Below, piece after piece: positions 24,195 to 37,170 of a DNA stretch of 64,000 bases (positions are counted from its first letter, which is position 1; every line of letters begins with the position of its first letter). The notes beneath the pieces were generated by a model. It searched no databases, was not told the origin of the DNA, and saw only the letters and a program-made list of their open reading frames with translations. Location of the stretch: NCBI RefSeq assembly GCF_051014685.1, contig NW_027479269.1, forward strand, positions 105,423-169,422, read 5' to 3'. This stretch comes from Ptiloglossa arizonensis. Taxonomy: Eukaryota > Arthropoda > Insecta > Hymenoptera > Colletidae. The position numbers and the translations under genes are program-made.

Positions 24195-27100
24195 CGGTAT
24201 GTGTATTTTTTCCCTAGGCCATTCTGGTTAAGCGTTTGGAGCAGCAGAATTGCGAAAAATTTTTTGCCTTCTCAACCATTTCTTGACTTCAAACTCCCAT
24301 ATCTCGCGAACGGAATGACCTAACCCAAAAATTCCTGTTGCGTCTGAAAGTAGAAACTCGCCAGATTACAACGGTATGTGTATTTTTTGCCTAGGCCATT
24401 CTGGTTAAGCGTTTGGAGCAGCAGAAGTGCGAAAAATTTTTTGCCTTCTCAACCATTTCTTGGGTTCAAACTCCCATATCTCGCAAACGGATTGACCTAA
24501 CCCAAAAATTCCTATTGCATCTGAAAGTAGAAACTCGCCCGTTTACAACGGTATGTGTATTTTTTCCTTAGGCCATTCTGCTTAAGCGTTTGGAGCAGCA
24601 GAATTGCGAAAAATTTTTTGCCCTCTCAACCATTTCTTAGCTGTAAACTCCCATATCTCGCGGACGGATTGACCTAACCCATAAATACCTGTTGCATCTG
24701 AAAGTAGAAACTCGCCCGATTACAACGGTATGTGTATTTTTTCCCTAGGCCATTCTGGTTAAGCATTTGCAGCAGCAGAATTGCGAAACATTTTTTGCCT
24801 TCTCAACCATTTCTTGGCTTCAAACTCCCATATCTCGCGAACGGAGCGACCTAACCCAAATATTCCTATTGCACCTGAAAGTAGAAACTCGCCCGATTAC
24901 AACGGTGTGTGTATTTTTTCCCTAGGCCATTCTGGTTAAGCGTTTGGAGCAGCAGAATTGCGAAAAATTTGTTGTCTTCTCAACCATTTCTTAGCTTCAA
25001 ACTCTCATATCTCGCGAACGGATGGACCTAACCCAAAAATTCCTGTTGCATCTGAAATTAGAAACTCGCCCGATTACAACGGTATGTGTATTTTTTCCCT
25101 AGGCCATTCTGGTTAAGCGTTTGCAGCAGCAGAATTGCGAAACATTTTTTGCCTTCTCAACCATTTCTTGGCTTCAAACTCCAATATCTCGCGAACGGAG
25201 CGACCTAACCCAAAAATTCTTATTGCATCTGAAAGTAGAAACTCGCCCGATTTCAACGGTATGTGCATTTTTTCCCTAGGCCATTCTGGTTAAGCGTTTG
25301 GCACAGCAGAACTGCGAAAAATTTGTTGTCTTCTCAACCATTTCTTGGCTTCAAACTCAAATATCTCGCGAACGGATTGACCTAACCCAAACATTCCTAT
25401 TGCATCTGAAAGTAGAAACTCGCCCGATTACAACGCTGTGTGTATTTTTTCCCTAGCCCATTCTGGTCAAGTGTTTGGAGCAGCAGAATTGCGAAAAATT
25501 TGTTGTCTTCTCAACCATTTCTTAGCTTCAAACTCCCATATCTCGCGAACGGATGGATCTAACCCAAAAATTCCTGTTGCATCTGAAATTAGAAACTCGC
25601 CCGATTACAACGGTATGTGTATTTTTTCCCTAGGCCATTCTGGTTAAGCGTTTGGAGCAGCAGAATTGCGAAAAATTTTTTGCCTTCTCAACCATTTCTT
25701 GACTTCAAACTCCCATATCTCGCGAACGGAATGACCTAACCCAAAAATTCCTGTTGCGTCTGAAAGTAGAAACTCGCCAGATTACAGCGGTATGTGTATT
25801 TTTTCCCTAGGCCATTCTGGTTAAGCGTTTGGAGCAGCAGAATTGCGAAAAATTTTGTGCCTTCTCAACCATTTCTTGGCTTCAAACTCAAATATCTCGC
25901 GAACGGATTGACCTAACCCAAAAATTCCTATTGCATCTGAAAGTAGAAACTCGCCCGATTACAACGATATGTGTATTTTTTTCCTAGCCCATTCTGGTAA
26001 AGCGTTTGGAGCAGCAGAATTGCGAAAAATTTTTTGCCTTCTCATCCATTTCTTGGCTTCAAATTCAAATATCTCGCGAACGGATTGACCTAACCCAAAA
26101 ATTCCTATTGCATCTGAAAGTAGAAACTCGCCCGATTACAACGGTATGTGTATTTTTTCGCTAGCCCATTCTGGTCAAGCGTTTGGAGCAGCAGAATTGC
26201 GAAAAATTTGTTGTCTTCTCAACCATTTCTTAGTTTCAAACTCCCATATCTCGCGAACGGTTTGACCTATCCCAAAAATTCCTATTGCACCTGAAAGTAG
26301 AAACTCGCCCGATTACAACGGTATGTGTATTTTTTCCCTAGGCCATTCTGGTTAAGCGTTTGAAGCAGCAGAAGTGCGAAAAATTTTTTGCCTTCTCAAC
26401 CATTTCTTAGTTTCAAAGTCCCCTATCTCGCGAACGGATGGACATAACCCAAATATTCCTGTTGCATCTGAAATTAGAAACTCGCCCGTTTACAACGGTA
26501 TGTGTATTTTTTCCCTAGGCCACACTGGTTAAGCGTTTGGAGCAGCAGAATTGCGAAAAATTTTTTGCCTTCTCAACCATTTCTTGACTTCAAACTCCCA
26601 TATCTCGCGAACGGATTGACCTAACCCAAAAATTCCTGTTGCGTCTGAAAATAGAAACTCGCCCGATTACAACGGTATGTGTATTTTTTCCGTAGGCCAT
26701 TCTGGTTAAGCGTTTGGAGCAGCAGAATTGAGAAAAATTTGGAGCCCTGTCAACCATTTCTTGGGTTCATACTCCCATATCTCGCGGACGGATTGACCTA
26801 ACCCAAAAATTCCTATTGCATCTGAAAGTAGAAACTCGCCCGATTACAACGGTATGTGTATTTTTTTGCTAGCCCATTCTGGTCAAGCGTTTGGAGCAGC
26901 AGAATTGCGAAAAATTTGTTGTCTTCTCAACCATTTCTTAGCTTCAAACTCCCATATCTCGCGAACGAATTGACCTATCCCAAAAATTCCTATTGCACCT
27001 GAAAGTAGAAACTCGCCCGAATACAACGGTATGTATATTTTTTCCCTAGGCCATTCTGGTTAAGCGTTTGGAGCAGCAGAATTGCAAAAAATTTTTTGCC

Positions 27101-28442
27101 TTCTCAACCATTTCTTGACTTCAAACTCCCATATCTCGCGAACGGATTGACCTAACCCAAAAATTCCAGTTGCGTCTGAAAATAGAAACTCGCCAGATTA
27201 CAACGGTATGTGTATTTTTTCCCTAGGCCATTCTGGTTAAGCGTTTGGAGCAGCAGAATTGCGAAAAATTTGGTGCCTTCTCAACCATTTCTTGGGTTCA
27301 TACTCCCATATCTCGCGGACGGATTGACCTAACCCAAAAATTCCTATTGCATCTGAAAGTAGAAACTCGCCCGATCACAACGGTATGTGTATTTTTTTGC
27401 TAGCCCATTCTGGTTAAGCGTATGAAGCAGCAGAATTGCGAAACATTTTTTGCCTTCTCAACCATTTCTTGGCTTCAAACTCCCATATCTCGCGAACGGA
27501 GCGACCTAACCCAAAAATTCCTATTGCACATGAAAGTAGAAACTCGCCCGATTACAACGGTATGTGTATTTTTTCCCTAGGCCATTCTGGATAAGCGTTT
27601 GGAGCAGCAGAATTGCGAAAAATTTGTTGTCTTCTCAACCATTTCTTAGCTTCAAACTCCCATATCTCGCGAACGGATGGACCTAACCCAAAAATTGCTG
27701 TTGCATCTGAAATTAGAAACTCGCCCGATAACAACGGTATGTGTATCTTTTCCCTAGGCCATTCTGGTTAAGCGTTTGGAGCAGCAGAAGTGCGAAAAAT
27801 TTGTTGTCTTCTCAACCATTTCTTAGCTACAAACTCCCATATCTCGCGAACGGATGGACCTAACCCAAAAATTCCTGTTGCATCTGAAATTAGAAACTCG
27901 CCCGATTACAACGGTATGTGTATTTTTTCCCTAGGCCATTCTGGTTAAGCGTTTGGAGCAGCAGAATTGCGAAAAATTTGTTGTCTTCTCAACCATTTCT
28001 TGGGTTCAAACTCCCATATCTCGCGAACGGATTGACCTAACCGAAAAATTCCTGTTGCGTCTGAAAATAGAAACTCGCCAGATTACAACGGTATGTGTAT
28101 TTTTTCCCTAGGCCATTCTGGTTAAGCATTTGGAGCAGCAGAATTGCGAAAAATTTTTTGCCTTCTCAACCATTTCTTGGCTTCAAATTCCCATATCTCG
28201 CGAACGGAGCGACCTAACCCAAAAATTCCTACTGCACCTGAAAGTAGAAACTCGCACGATTACAACGGTATGTGTATTTTTTCCCTAGGCCATTCTGGTT
28301 AAGCATTTGGAGCAGCAGAAGTGCGAAAAATTCGTTGTCTTCTCAACCATTTCTTGGGTTCAAACTCCCATATCTCGCGAACGGATTGACCTAACCGAAA
28401 AATTCCTATTGCATCTGAAAGTAGAAACTCGCCCGTTTACAG
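24195..28442 (+). repeat. 24-monomer higher-order repeat, copy 2 (4,248 bp)
   Basis: Tandem partner of the preceding block. Matching continues to 28,474, where ctgcttaag replaces ctggttaag. Only a handful of substitutions separate the copies, for example tgagaaaaa near 26,730, gccctgtcaacc near 26,747, aagcgtatgaagc near 27,420, cgataaca near 27,728, and cccaaatattcc near 24,858. No indels are seen, which implies a recent duplication. Confidence 0.88.
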
Positions 28443-31400
28443 CGGTATGTGTATTTTTTCCCTAGGCCATTCTGCTTAAGCGTTCGGAGCAGCAGAATTG
28501 CGAAAAATTTTTTGCCTTCTCAACCATTTCTTAGCTGTAAACTCCCATATCTCGCGGACGGATTGACCTAACCCAAAAATTCCTGTTGCATCTGAAATTA
28601 GAAACACGCCCGATTACAACGGTGTGTGTAATTTTTCCCTAGGCCATTCTGGTTAAGCGTTTGCAGCAGCAGAATGGCGAAAAATTTTTTGCCTTCTCAA
28701 CCATTTCTTGACTTCAAACTCCCATATCTCTCGAACGGAATGACCTAACCCAAAAATTCCTGTTGCGTCTGAAAGTAGAAACTCGCCAGATTACAACGGT
28801 ATGTGTATTTTTTCCCTAGGCCATTCTGGTTAAGCGTTTGGAGCAGCAGAATTGCGAAAAATTTTGTGCCTTCTCAACCATTTCTTGGCTTCAAACTCAA
28901 ATATCTCGCGAACGGATTGACCTAACCCAAAAATTCCTATTGCATCTGAAAGTAGAAACTCGCCCGATTACAACGATATGTGTATTTTTTCCCTAGGCTA
29001 TTCTGGTTAAGCGTTTGGAGCAGCAGAATTGCGAAAAATTTGTTGTCTTCTCAACCATTTCTTAGCTACAAACTCCCATATCTCGCGAACGGATGGACCT
29101 AACCCAAAAATTCCTGTTGCATCTGAAATTAGAAACTCGCCCGATTACAACGGTATGTGTATTTTTTCCCTAGGCCATTCTGGTTAAGCGTTTGGAGCAG
29201 CAGAATTGCGAAAAATTTGTTGTCTTCTCAACCATTTCTTGATTTCAAGCTCCCATATCTCGCGAACAGATTGACCTAACCCAAAAATTCCTGTTGCGTC
29301 TGAAAATTGAAACTCGCCAGATTACAACGGTATGTGTATTTTTTCCCTAGGCCATTCTGGTTAAGCATTTGGAGCAGCAGAATTGCGAAAAATTTTTTGC
29401 CTTCTCAACCATTTCTTGGCTTCAAATTCCCATATCTCGCGAACGGAGCGACCTAACCCAAAAATTCCTACTGCACCTGAAAGTAGAAACTCGCACGATT
29501 ACAACGGTATGTGTATTTTTTCCCTAGGCCATTCTGGTTAAGCATTTGGAGCAGCAGAAGTGCGGAAAATTCGTTGCCTTCTCAACCATTTCTTGGGTTC
29601 AAACTCCCATATCTCGCGAACGGATTGACCTAACCGAAAAATTCCTATTGCATCTGAAAGTAGAAACTCGCCCGTTTACAGCGGTATGTGTATTTTTTCC
29701 CTAGGCCATTCTGCTTAAGCGTTCGGAGCAGCAGAATTGCGAAAAATTTTTTGCCTTCTCAACCATTTCTTAGCTGTAAACTCCCATATCTCGCGGACGG
29801 ATTGACCTAACCCAAAAATTCCTGTTGCATCTGAAAGTAGAAACTCGCCCGATTACAACGGTATGTGTATTTTTTCCCTAGGCCATTCTGGTTAAGCGTT
29901 TGCAGCAGCAGAATTGCGAAACATTTTTTGCCTTCTCAACCATTTATTGGCTTCAAACTCCCATATCTCGCGAACGGAGCGACCTAACCCAAAAATTCCT
30001 GTTGCATCTGAAATTAGAAACTCGCCCGATTACAACGGTATGTGTATGTTTTCCCTAGGCCATTCTGGTTAAGCGTTTGGAGCAGCAGAAGTGCGAAAAA
30101 TTTGTTGTCTTCTCAACCATTTCTTGGCTTCAAACTCAAATATCTCGCGAACGGATTGACCTAACCCAAAAACTCCTGTTGCGTCTGAAAGTAGAAACTC
30201 GCCAGATTACAACGGTATGTGTATTTTTTCCCTAGGCCATTCTGGTTAAGCGTTTGGAGCAGCAGAAGTGCGAAAAATTTGTTGTCTTCTCAACCATTTC
30301 TTAGCTTCAAACTACCATATCTCGCGAACAGATGGACCTAACCCAAAAATTCCTGTTGCATCTGAAATTAGAAACACGCCCGATTACAACGGTATGTGTA
30401 ATTTTTCCCTAGGCCATTCTGGTTAAGCGTTTGCAGCAGCAGAATTGCGAAAAATTTTTTGCCTTCTCAACCATTTCTTGACTTCAAACTCCCATATCTC
30501 TCGAACGGAATGACCTAACCCAAAAATTCCTGTTGCGTCTGAAAGTAGAAACTCGCCAGATTACAACGGTATGTGTATTTTTTCCCTAGGCCATTCTGGT
30601 TAAGCGTTTGGAGCAGCAGAATTGCGAAAAATTTTGTGCCTTCTCAACCATTTCTTGGCTTCAAACTCAAATATCTCGCGAACGGATTGACCTAACCCAA
30701 AAATTCCTATTGCATCTGAAAGTAGAAACTCGCCCGATTACAACGATATGTGTATTTTTTTCCTAGCCCATTCTGGTAAAGCGTTTGGAGCAGCAGAATT
30801 GCGAAAAATTTTTTGCCTTCTCATCCATTTCTTGGCTTCAAATTCAAATATCTCGCGAACGGATTGACCTAACCCAAAAATTCCTATTGCATCTGAAAGT
30901 AGAAACTCGTCCGATTACAACGGTATGTGTATTTTTTCGCTAGCCCATTCTGGTCAAGCGTTTGGAGCAGCAGAATTGCGAAAAATTTGTTGTCTTCTCA
31001 ACCATTTCTTAGTTTCAAACTCCCATATCTCGCGAACGGTTTGACCTAACCCAAAAATTCCTGTTGCATCTGAAATTAGAAACACGCCCGATTACAACGG
31101 TATGTGTAATTTTTCCCTAGGCCATTCTGGTTAAGCGTTTGCAGCAGCAGAATTGCGAAAAATTTTTTGCCTTCTCAACCATTTCTTGACTTCAAACTCC
31201 CATATCTCTCGAACGGAATGACCTAACCCAAAGATTCCTGTTGCGTCTGAAAGTAGAAACTCGCCAGATTACAACGGTATGTGTATTTTTTCCCTAGGCC
31301 ATTCTGGTTAAGCGTTTGGAGCAGCAGAATTGCGAAAAATTTTGTGCCTTCTCAACCATTTCTTGGCTTCAAACTCAAATATCTCGCGAACGGATTGACC

Positions 31401-32348
31401 TAACCCAAAAATTCCTATTGCATCTGAAAGTAGAAACTCGCCCGATTACAACGGTATGTATATTTTTTCCCTAGGCCATTCTGGTTAAGCGTTTGGAGCA
31501 GCAGAAGTGCGAAAAATTTTTTGCCTTCTCAACCATTTCTTAGCTTCAAACCTCCATATCTCGCGAACGGATTGACCTAACCCAAAAATTCTTATTGCAT
31601 CTGAAAGTAGAAACTCGCCCGATTTCAACGGTATGTGCATTTTTTTCCTAGGCCATTCTGGTTAAGCATTTGGAGCAGCAGAATTGCGAAAAATTTTGTG
31701 CCTTCTCAACCATTTCTTGGCTTCAAACTCCCATATCTCGCGAACGGATTGACCTAACCCAAAAATTCCTGTTGCATCTGAAATTAGAAACTCGCCCGAT
31801 TACAACGGTATGTGTATTTTTTCCCTAGGCCATTCTGGTTAAGCGTTTGGAGCAGCAGAATTGCGAAAAATTTTTTGCCTTCTCAACCATTTCTTGACTT
31901 CAAACTCCCATATCTCGCGAACGGAATTACCTAACCCAAAAATTCCTGTTGCGTCTGAAAGTAGAAACTCGCCAGATTACAGCGGTATGTGTATTTTTTC
32001 CCTAGGCCATTCTGGTTAAGCGTTTGGAGCAGCAGAATTGCGAAAAATTTTGTGCCTTCTCATCCATTTCTTGGCTTCAAATTCAAATATCTCGCGAACG
32101 GATTGACCTAACCCAAAAATTCCTATTGCATCTGAAAGTAGAAACTCGCCCGATTACAACGGTATGTGTATTTTTTCGCTAGCCCATTCTGGTCAAGCGT
32201 TTGGAGCAGCAGAATTGCGAAAAATTTGTTGTCTTCTCAACCATTTCTTAGTTTCAAACTCCCATATCTCGCGAACGGTTTGACCTATTCCAAAAATTCC
32301 TATTGCACCTGAAAGTAGAAACTCGCCCGATTACAACGGTATGTGTAT
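28443..32348 (+). repeat. Satellite block, mixed subtypes
   Basis: Regular monomers. They include ttcggagc / cttagctgtaaac types, a catttattggc variant near 29,944, ctaccat with gcgaacagatgg, tctctcgaacgg, and catcc types. The order partly repeats earlier blocks (16-18 kb and 9-10.5 kb). No other sequence is present. Confidence 0.75.
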
Positions 32349-34118
32349 TTTTTCCCTAGGCCATTCTGGTTAAGCGTTTGAAGCAGCAGAAGTGCGAAAA
32401 ATTTTTTGCCTTCTCAACCATTTGTTAGTTTCAAAGTCCCCTATCTCGCGAACGGATGGACATAACCCAAATATTCCTGTTGCATCTGAAATTAGAAACT
32501 CGCCCGTTTACAACGGTATGTGTATTTTTTCCCTAGGCCACACTGGTTAAGCGTTTGGAGCAGCAGAATTGCGAAAAATTTTTTGCCTTCTCAACCATTT
32601 CTTGACTTCAAACTCCCATATCTCGCGAACGGATTGACCTAACCCAAAAATTCCTGTTGCGTCTGAAAATAGAAACTCGCCCGATTACAACGGTATGTGT
32701 ATTTTTTCCGTAGGCCATTCTGGTTAAGCGTTTGGAGCAGCAGAATTGCAAAAAATTTTTTGCCTTCTCAACCATTTCTTGACTTCAAACTCCCATATCT
32801 CGCGAACGGATGGACCTAACCCAAAAATTGCTGTTGCATCTGAAATTAGAAACTCGCCCGATTACAACGGTATGTGTATCTTTTCCCTAGGCCATTCTGG
32901 TTAAGCGTTTGGAGCAGCAGAAGTGCGAAAAATTTGTTGTCTTCTCAACCATTTCTTAGCTACAAACTCCCATATCTCGCGAACGGATGGACCTAACCCA
33001 AAAATTCCTGTTGCATCTGAAATTAGAAACTCGCCCGATTACAACGGTATGTGTATTTTTTCCCTAGGCCATTCTGGTTAAGCGTTTGGAGCAGCAGAAT
33101 TGCGAAAAATTTGTTGTCTTCTCAACCATTTCTTGACTTCAAATTCCCATATCTCGCGAACGGAGCGACCTAACCCAAAAATTCCTACTGCACCTGAAAG
33201 TAGAAACTCGCACGATTACAACGGTATGTGTATTTTTTCCCTAGGCCATTCTGGTTAAGCATTTGGAGCAGCAGAAGTGCGAAAAATTCGTTGTCTTCTC
33301 AACCATTTCTTGGGTTCAAACTCCCATATCTCGCGAACGGATTGACCTAACCGAAAAACTCCTATTGCATCTGAAAGTAGAAACTCGCCCGTTTACAGCG
33401 GTATGTGTATTTTTTCCCTAGGCCATTCTGCTTAAGCGTTCGGAGCAGCAGAATTGCGAAAAATTTTTTGCCTTCTCAACCATTTCTTAGCTGTAAACTC
33501 CCATATCTCGCGGACGGATTGACCTAACCCAAAAATTCCTGTTGCATCTGAAAGTAGAAACTCGCCCGATTACAACGGTATGTGTATTTTTTCCCTAGGC
33601 CATTCTGGTTAAGCGTTTGCAGCAGCAGAATTGCGAAACATTTTTTGCCTTCTCAACCATTTATTGGCTTCAAACTCCCATATCTCGCGAACGGAGCGAC
33701 CTAACCCAAAAATTCCTGTTGCATCTGAAATTAGAAACTCGCCCGATTACAACGGTATGTGTATCTTTTCCCTAGGCCATTCTGGTTAAGCGTTTGGAGC
33801 AGCAGAAGTGCGAAAAATTTGTTGTCTTCTCAACCATTTCTTGGCTTCAAACTCAAATATCTCGCGAACGGATTGACCTAACCCAAAAATTCCTGTTGCG
33901 TCTGAAAGTAGAAACTCGCCAGATTACAACGGTATGTGTATTTTTTCCCTAGGCCATTCTGGTTAAGCGTTTGGAGCAGCAGAAGTGCGAAAAATTTGTT
34001 GTCTTCTCAACCATTTCTTAGCTTCAAACTACCATATCTCGCGAACAGATGGACCTAACCCAAAAATTCCTGTTGCATCTGAAATTAGAAACACGCCCGA
34101 TTACAACGGTATGTGTAA
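32349..34118 (+). repeat. 10-monomer higher-order repeat, copy 1 (1,770 bp)
   Basis: The span 32,349-33,984 matches 34,119-35,754 at offset 1,770 (10 x 177). Shared rarities are agtcccctatc, ggccacactgg, ttgcaaaaaatttttt (32,748 / 34,518), ccgaaaaactcc (33,351 / 35,121) and catttattggc. I noticed one substitution: catttgttag near 32,423 against catttcttag in copy 2. Confidence 0.88.
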
Positions 34119-35754
34119 TTTTTCCCTAGGCCATTCTGGTTAAGCGTTTGAAGCAGCAGAAGTGCGAAAAATTTTTTGCCTTCTCAACCATTTCTTAGTT
34201 TCAAAGTCCCCTATCTCGCGAACGGATGGACATAACCCAAATATTCCTGTTGCATCTGAAATTAGAAACTCGCCCGTTTACAACGGTATGTGTATTTTTT
34301 CCCTAGGCCACACTGGTTAAGCGTTTGGAGCAGCAGAATTGCGAAAAATTTTTTGCCTTCTCAACCATTTCTTGACTTCAAACTCCCATATCTCGCGAAC
34401 GGATTGACCTAACCCAAAAATTCCTGTTGCGTCTGAAAATAGAAACTCGCCCGATTACAACGGTATGTGTATTTTTTCCGTAGGCCATTCTGGTTAAGCG
34501 TTTGGAGCAGCAGAATTGCAAAAAATTTTTTGCCTTCTCAACCATTTCTTGACTTCAAACTCCCATATCTCGCGAACGGATGGACCTAACCCAAAAATTG
34601 CTGTTGCATCTGAAATTAGAAACTCGCCCGATTACAACGGTATGTGTATCTTTTCCCTAGGCCATTCTGGTTAAGCGTTTGGAGCAGCAGAAGTGCGAAA
34701 AATTTGTTGTCTTCTCAACCATTTCTTAGCTACAAACTCCCATATCTCGCGAACGGATGGACCTAACCCAAAAATTCCTGTTGCATCTGAAATTAGAAAC
34801 TCGCCCGATTACAACGGTATGTGTATTTTTTCCCTAGGCCATTCTGGTTAAGCGTTTGGAGCAGCAGAATTGCGAAAAATTTGTTGTCTTCTCAACCATT
34901 TCTTGACTTCAAATTCCCATATCTCGCGAACGGAGCGACCTAACCCAAAAATTCCTACTGCACCTGAAAGTAGAAACTCGCACGATTACAACGGTATGTG
35001 TATTTTTTCCCTAGGCCATTCTGGTTAAGCATTTGGAGCAGCAGAAGTGCGAAAAATTCGTTGTCTTCTCAACCATTTCTTGGGTTCAAACTCCCATATC
35101 TCGCGAACGGATTGACCTAACCGAAAAACTCCTATTGCATCTGAAAGTAGAAACTCGCCCGTTTACAGCGGTATGTGTATTTTTTCCCTAGGCCATTCTG
35201 CTTAAGCGTTCGGAGCAGCAGAATTGCGAAAAATTTTTTGCCTTCTCAACCATTTCTTAGCTGTAAACTCCCATATCTCGCGGACGGATTGACCTAACCC
35301 AAAAATTCCTGTTGCATCTGAAAGTAGAAACTCGCCCGATTACAACGGTATGTGTATTTTTTCCCTAGGCCATTCTGGTTAAGCGTTTGCAGCAGCAGAA
35401 TTGCGAAACATTTTTTGCCTTCTCAACCATTTATTGGCTTCAAACTCCCATATCTCGCGAACGGAGCGACCTAACCCAAAAATTCCTGTTGCATCTGAAA
35501 TTAGAAACTCGCCCGATTACAACGGTATGTGTATCTTTTCCCTAGGCCATTCTGGTTAAGCGTTTGGAGCAGCAGAAGTGCGAAAAATTTGTTGTCTTCT
35601 CAACCATTTCTTGGCTTCAAACTCAAATATCTCGCGAACGGATTGACCTAACCCAAAAATTCCTGTTGCGTCTGAAAGTAGAAACTCGCCAGATTACAAC
35701 GGTATGTGTATTTTTTCCCTAGGCCATTCTGGTTAAGCGTTTGGAGCAGCAGAA
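34119..35754 (+). repeat. 10-monomer higher-order repeat, copy 2
   Basis: This is the tandem copy of the block before it. It starts after the gtgtaattt / gtgtatttt difference at 34,118 and ends where gaattgcg replaces gaagtgcg at 35,755. It leads directly into the 4-monomer repeat. Confidence 0.88.
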
Positions 35755-37170
35755 TTGCGAAAAATTTTGTGCCTTCTCAACCATTTCTTGGCTTCAAACT
35801 CAAATATCTCGCGAACGGATTGACCTAGCCCAAAAATTCCTATTGCATCTGAAAGTAGAAACTCGCCCGATTACAACGATATGTGTATTTTTTTCCTAGC
35901 CCATTCTGGTAAAGCGTTTGGAGCAGCAGAATTGCGAAAAATTTTTTGCCTTCTCATCCATTTCTTGGCTTCAAATTCAAATATCTCGCGAACGGATTGA
36001 CCTAACCCAAAAATTCCTGTTGCGTCTGAAAGTAGAAACTCGCCAGATTACAACGGTATGTGTATTTTTTCCCTAGGCCATTCTGGTTAAGCGTTTGGAG
36101 CAGCAGAATTGCGAAAAATTTTGTGCCTTCTCAACCATTTCTTGGCTTCAAACTCAAATATCTCGCGAACGGATTGACCTAACCCAAAAATTCCTATTGC
36201 ATCTGAAAGTAGAAACTCGCCCGATTACAACGATATGTGTATTTTTTTCCTAGCCCATTCTGGTAAAGCGTTTGGAGCAGCAGAATTGCGAAAAATTTTT
36301 TGCCTTCTCATCCATTTCTTGGCTTCAAATTCAAATATCTCGCGAACGGATTGACCTAACCCAAAAATTCCTATTGCATCTGAAAGTAGAAACTCGCCCG
36401 ATTACAACGGTATGTGTATTTTTTCGCTAGCCCATTCTGGTCAAGCGTTTGGAGCAGCAGAATTGCGAAAAATTTTGTGCCTTCTCAACCATTTCTTGGC
36501 TTCAAACTCAAATATCTCGCGAACGGATTGACCTAACCCAAAAATTCCTATTGCATCTGAAAGTAGAAACTCGCCCGATTACAACGATATGTGTATTTTT
36601 TTCCTAGCCCATTCTGGTAAAGCGTTTGGAGCAGCAGAATTGCGAAAAATTTTTTGCCTTCTCATCCATTTCTTGGCTTCAAATTCAAATATCTCGCGAA
36701 CGGATTGACCTAACCCAAAAATTCCTGTTGCGTCTGAAAGTAGAAACTCGCCAGATTACAACGGTATGTGTATTTTTTCCCTAGGCCATTCTGGTTAAGC
36801 GTTTGGAGCAGCAGAATTGCGAAAAATTTTGTGCCTTCTCAACCATTTCTTGGCTTCAAACTCAAATATCTCGCGAACGGATTGACCTAACCCAAAAATT
36901 CCTATTGCATCTGAAAGTAGAAACTCGCCCGATTACAACGATATGTGTATTTTTTTCCTAGCCCATTCTGGTAAAGCGTTTGGAGCAGCAGAATTGCGAA
37001 AAATTTTTTGCCTTCTCATCCATTTCTTGGCTTCAAATTCAAATATCTCGCGAACGGATTGACCTAACCCAAAAATTCCTATTGCATCTGAAAGTAGAAA
37101 CTCGCCCGATTACAACGGTATGTGTATTTTTTCGCTAGCCCATTCTGGTCAAGCGTTTGGAGCAGCAGAA
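35755..37170 (+). repeat. 4-monomer tandem pair (2 x 708 bp) with inner 354-bp dimer periodicity
   Basis: Copies are 35,755-36,462 and 36,463-37,170. The ttctcatcc variant appears at 35,951, 36,305, 36,659 and 37,013, every 354 bp. Alternate dimers differ in gttgcgtctg / cgccagatt against attgcatctg / cgcccgatt plus cgctagccc, so the full period is 708 bp. The one difference I saw between the copies is cctagccc near 35,826 against cctaaccc. Confidence 0.88.
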
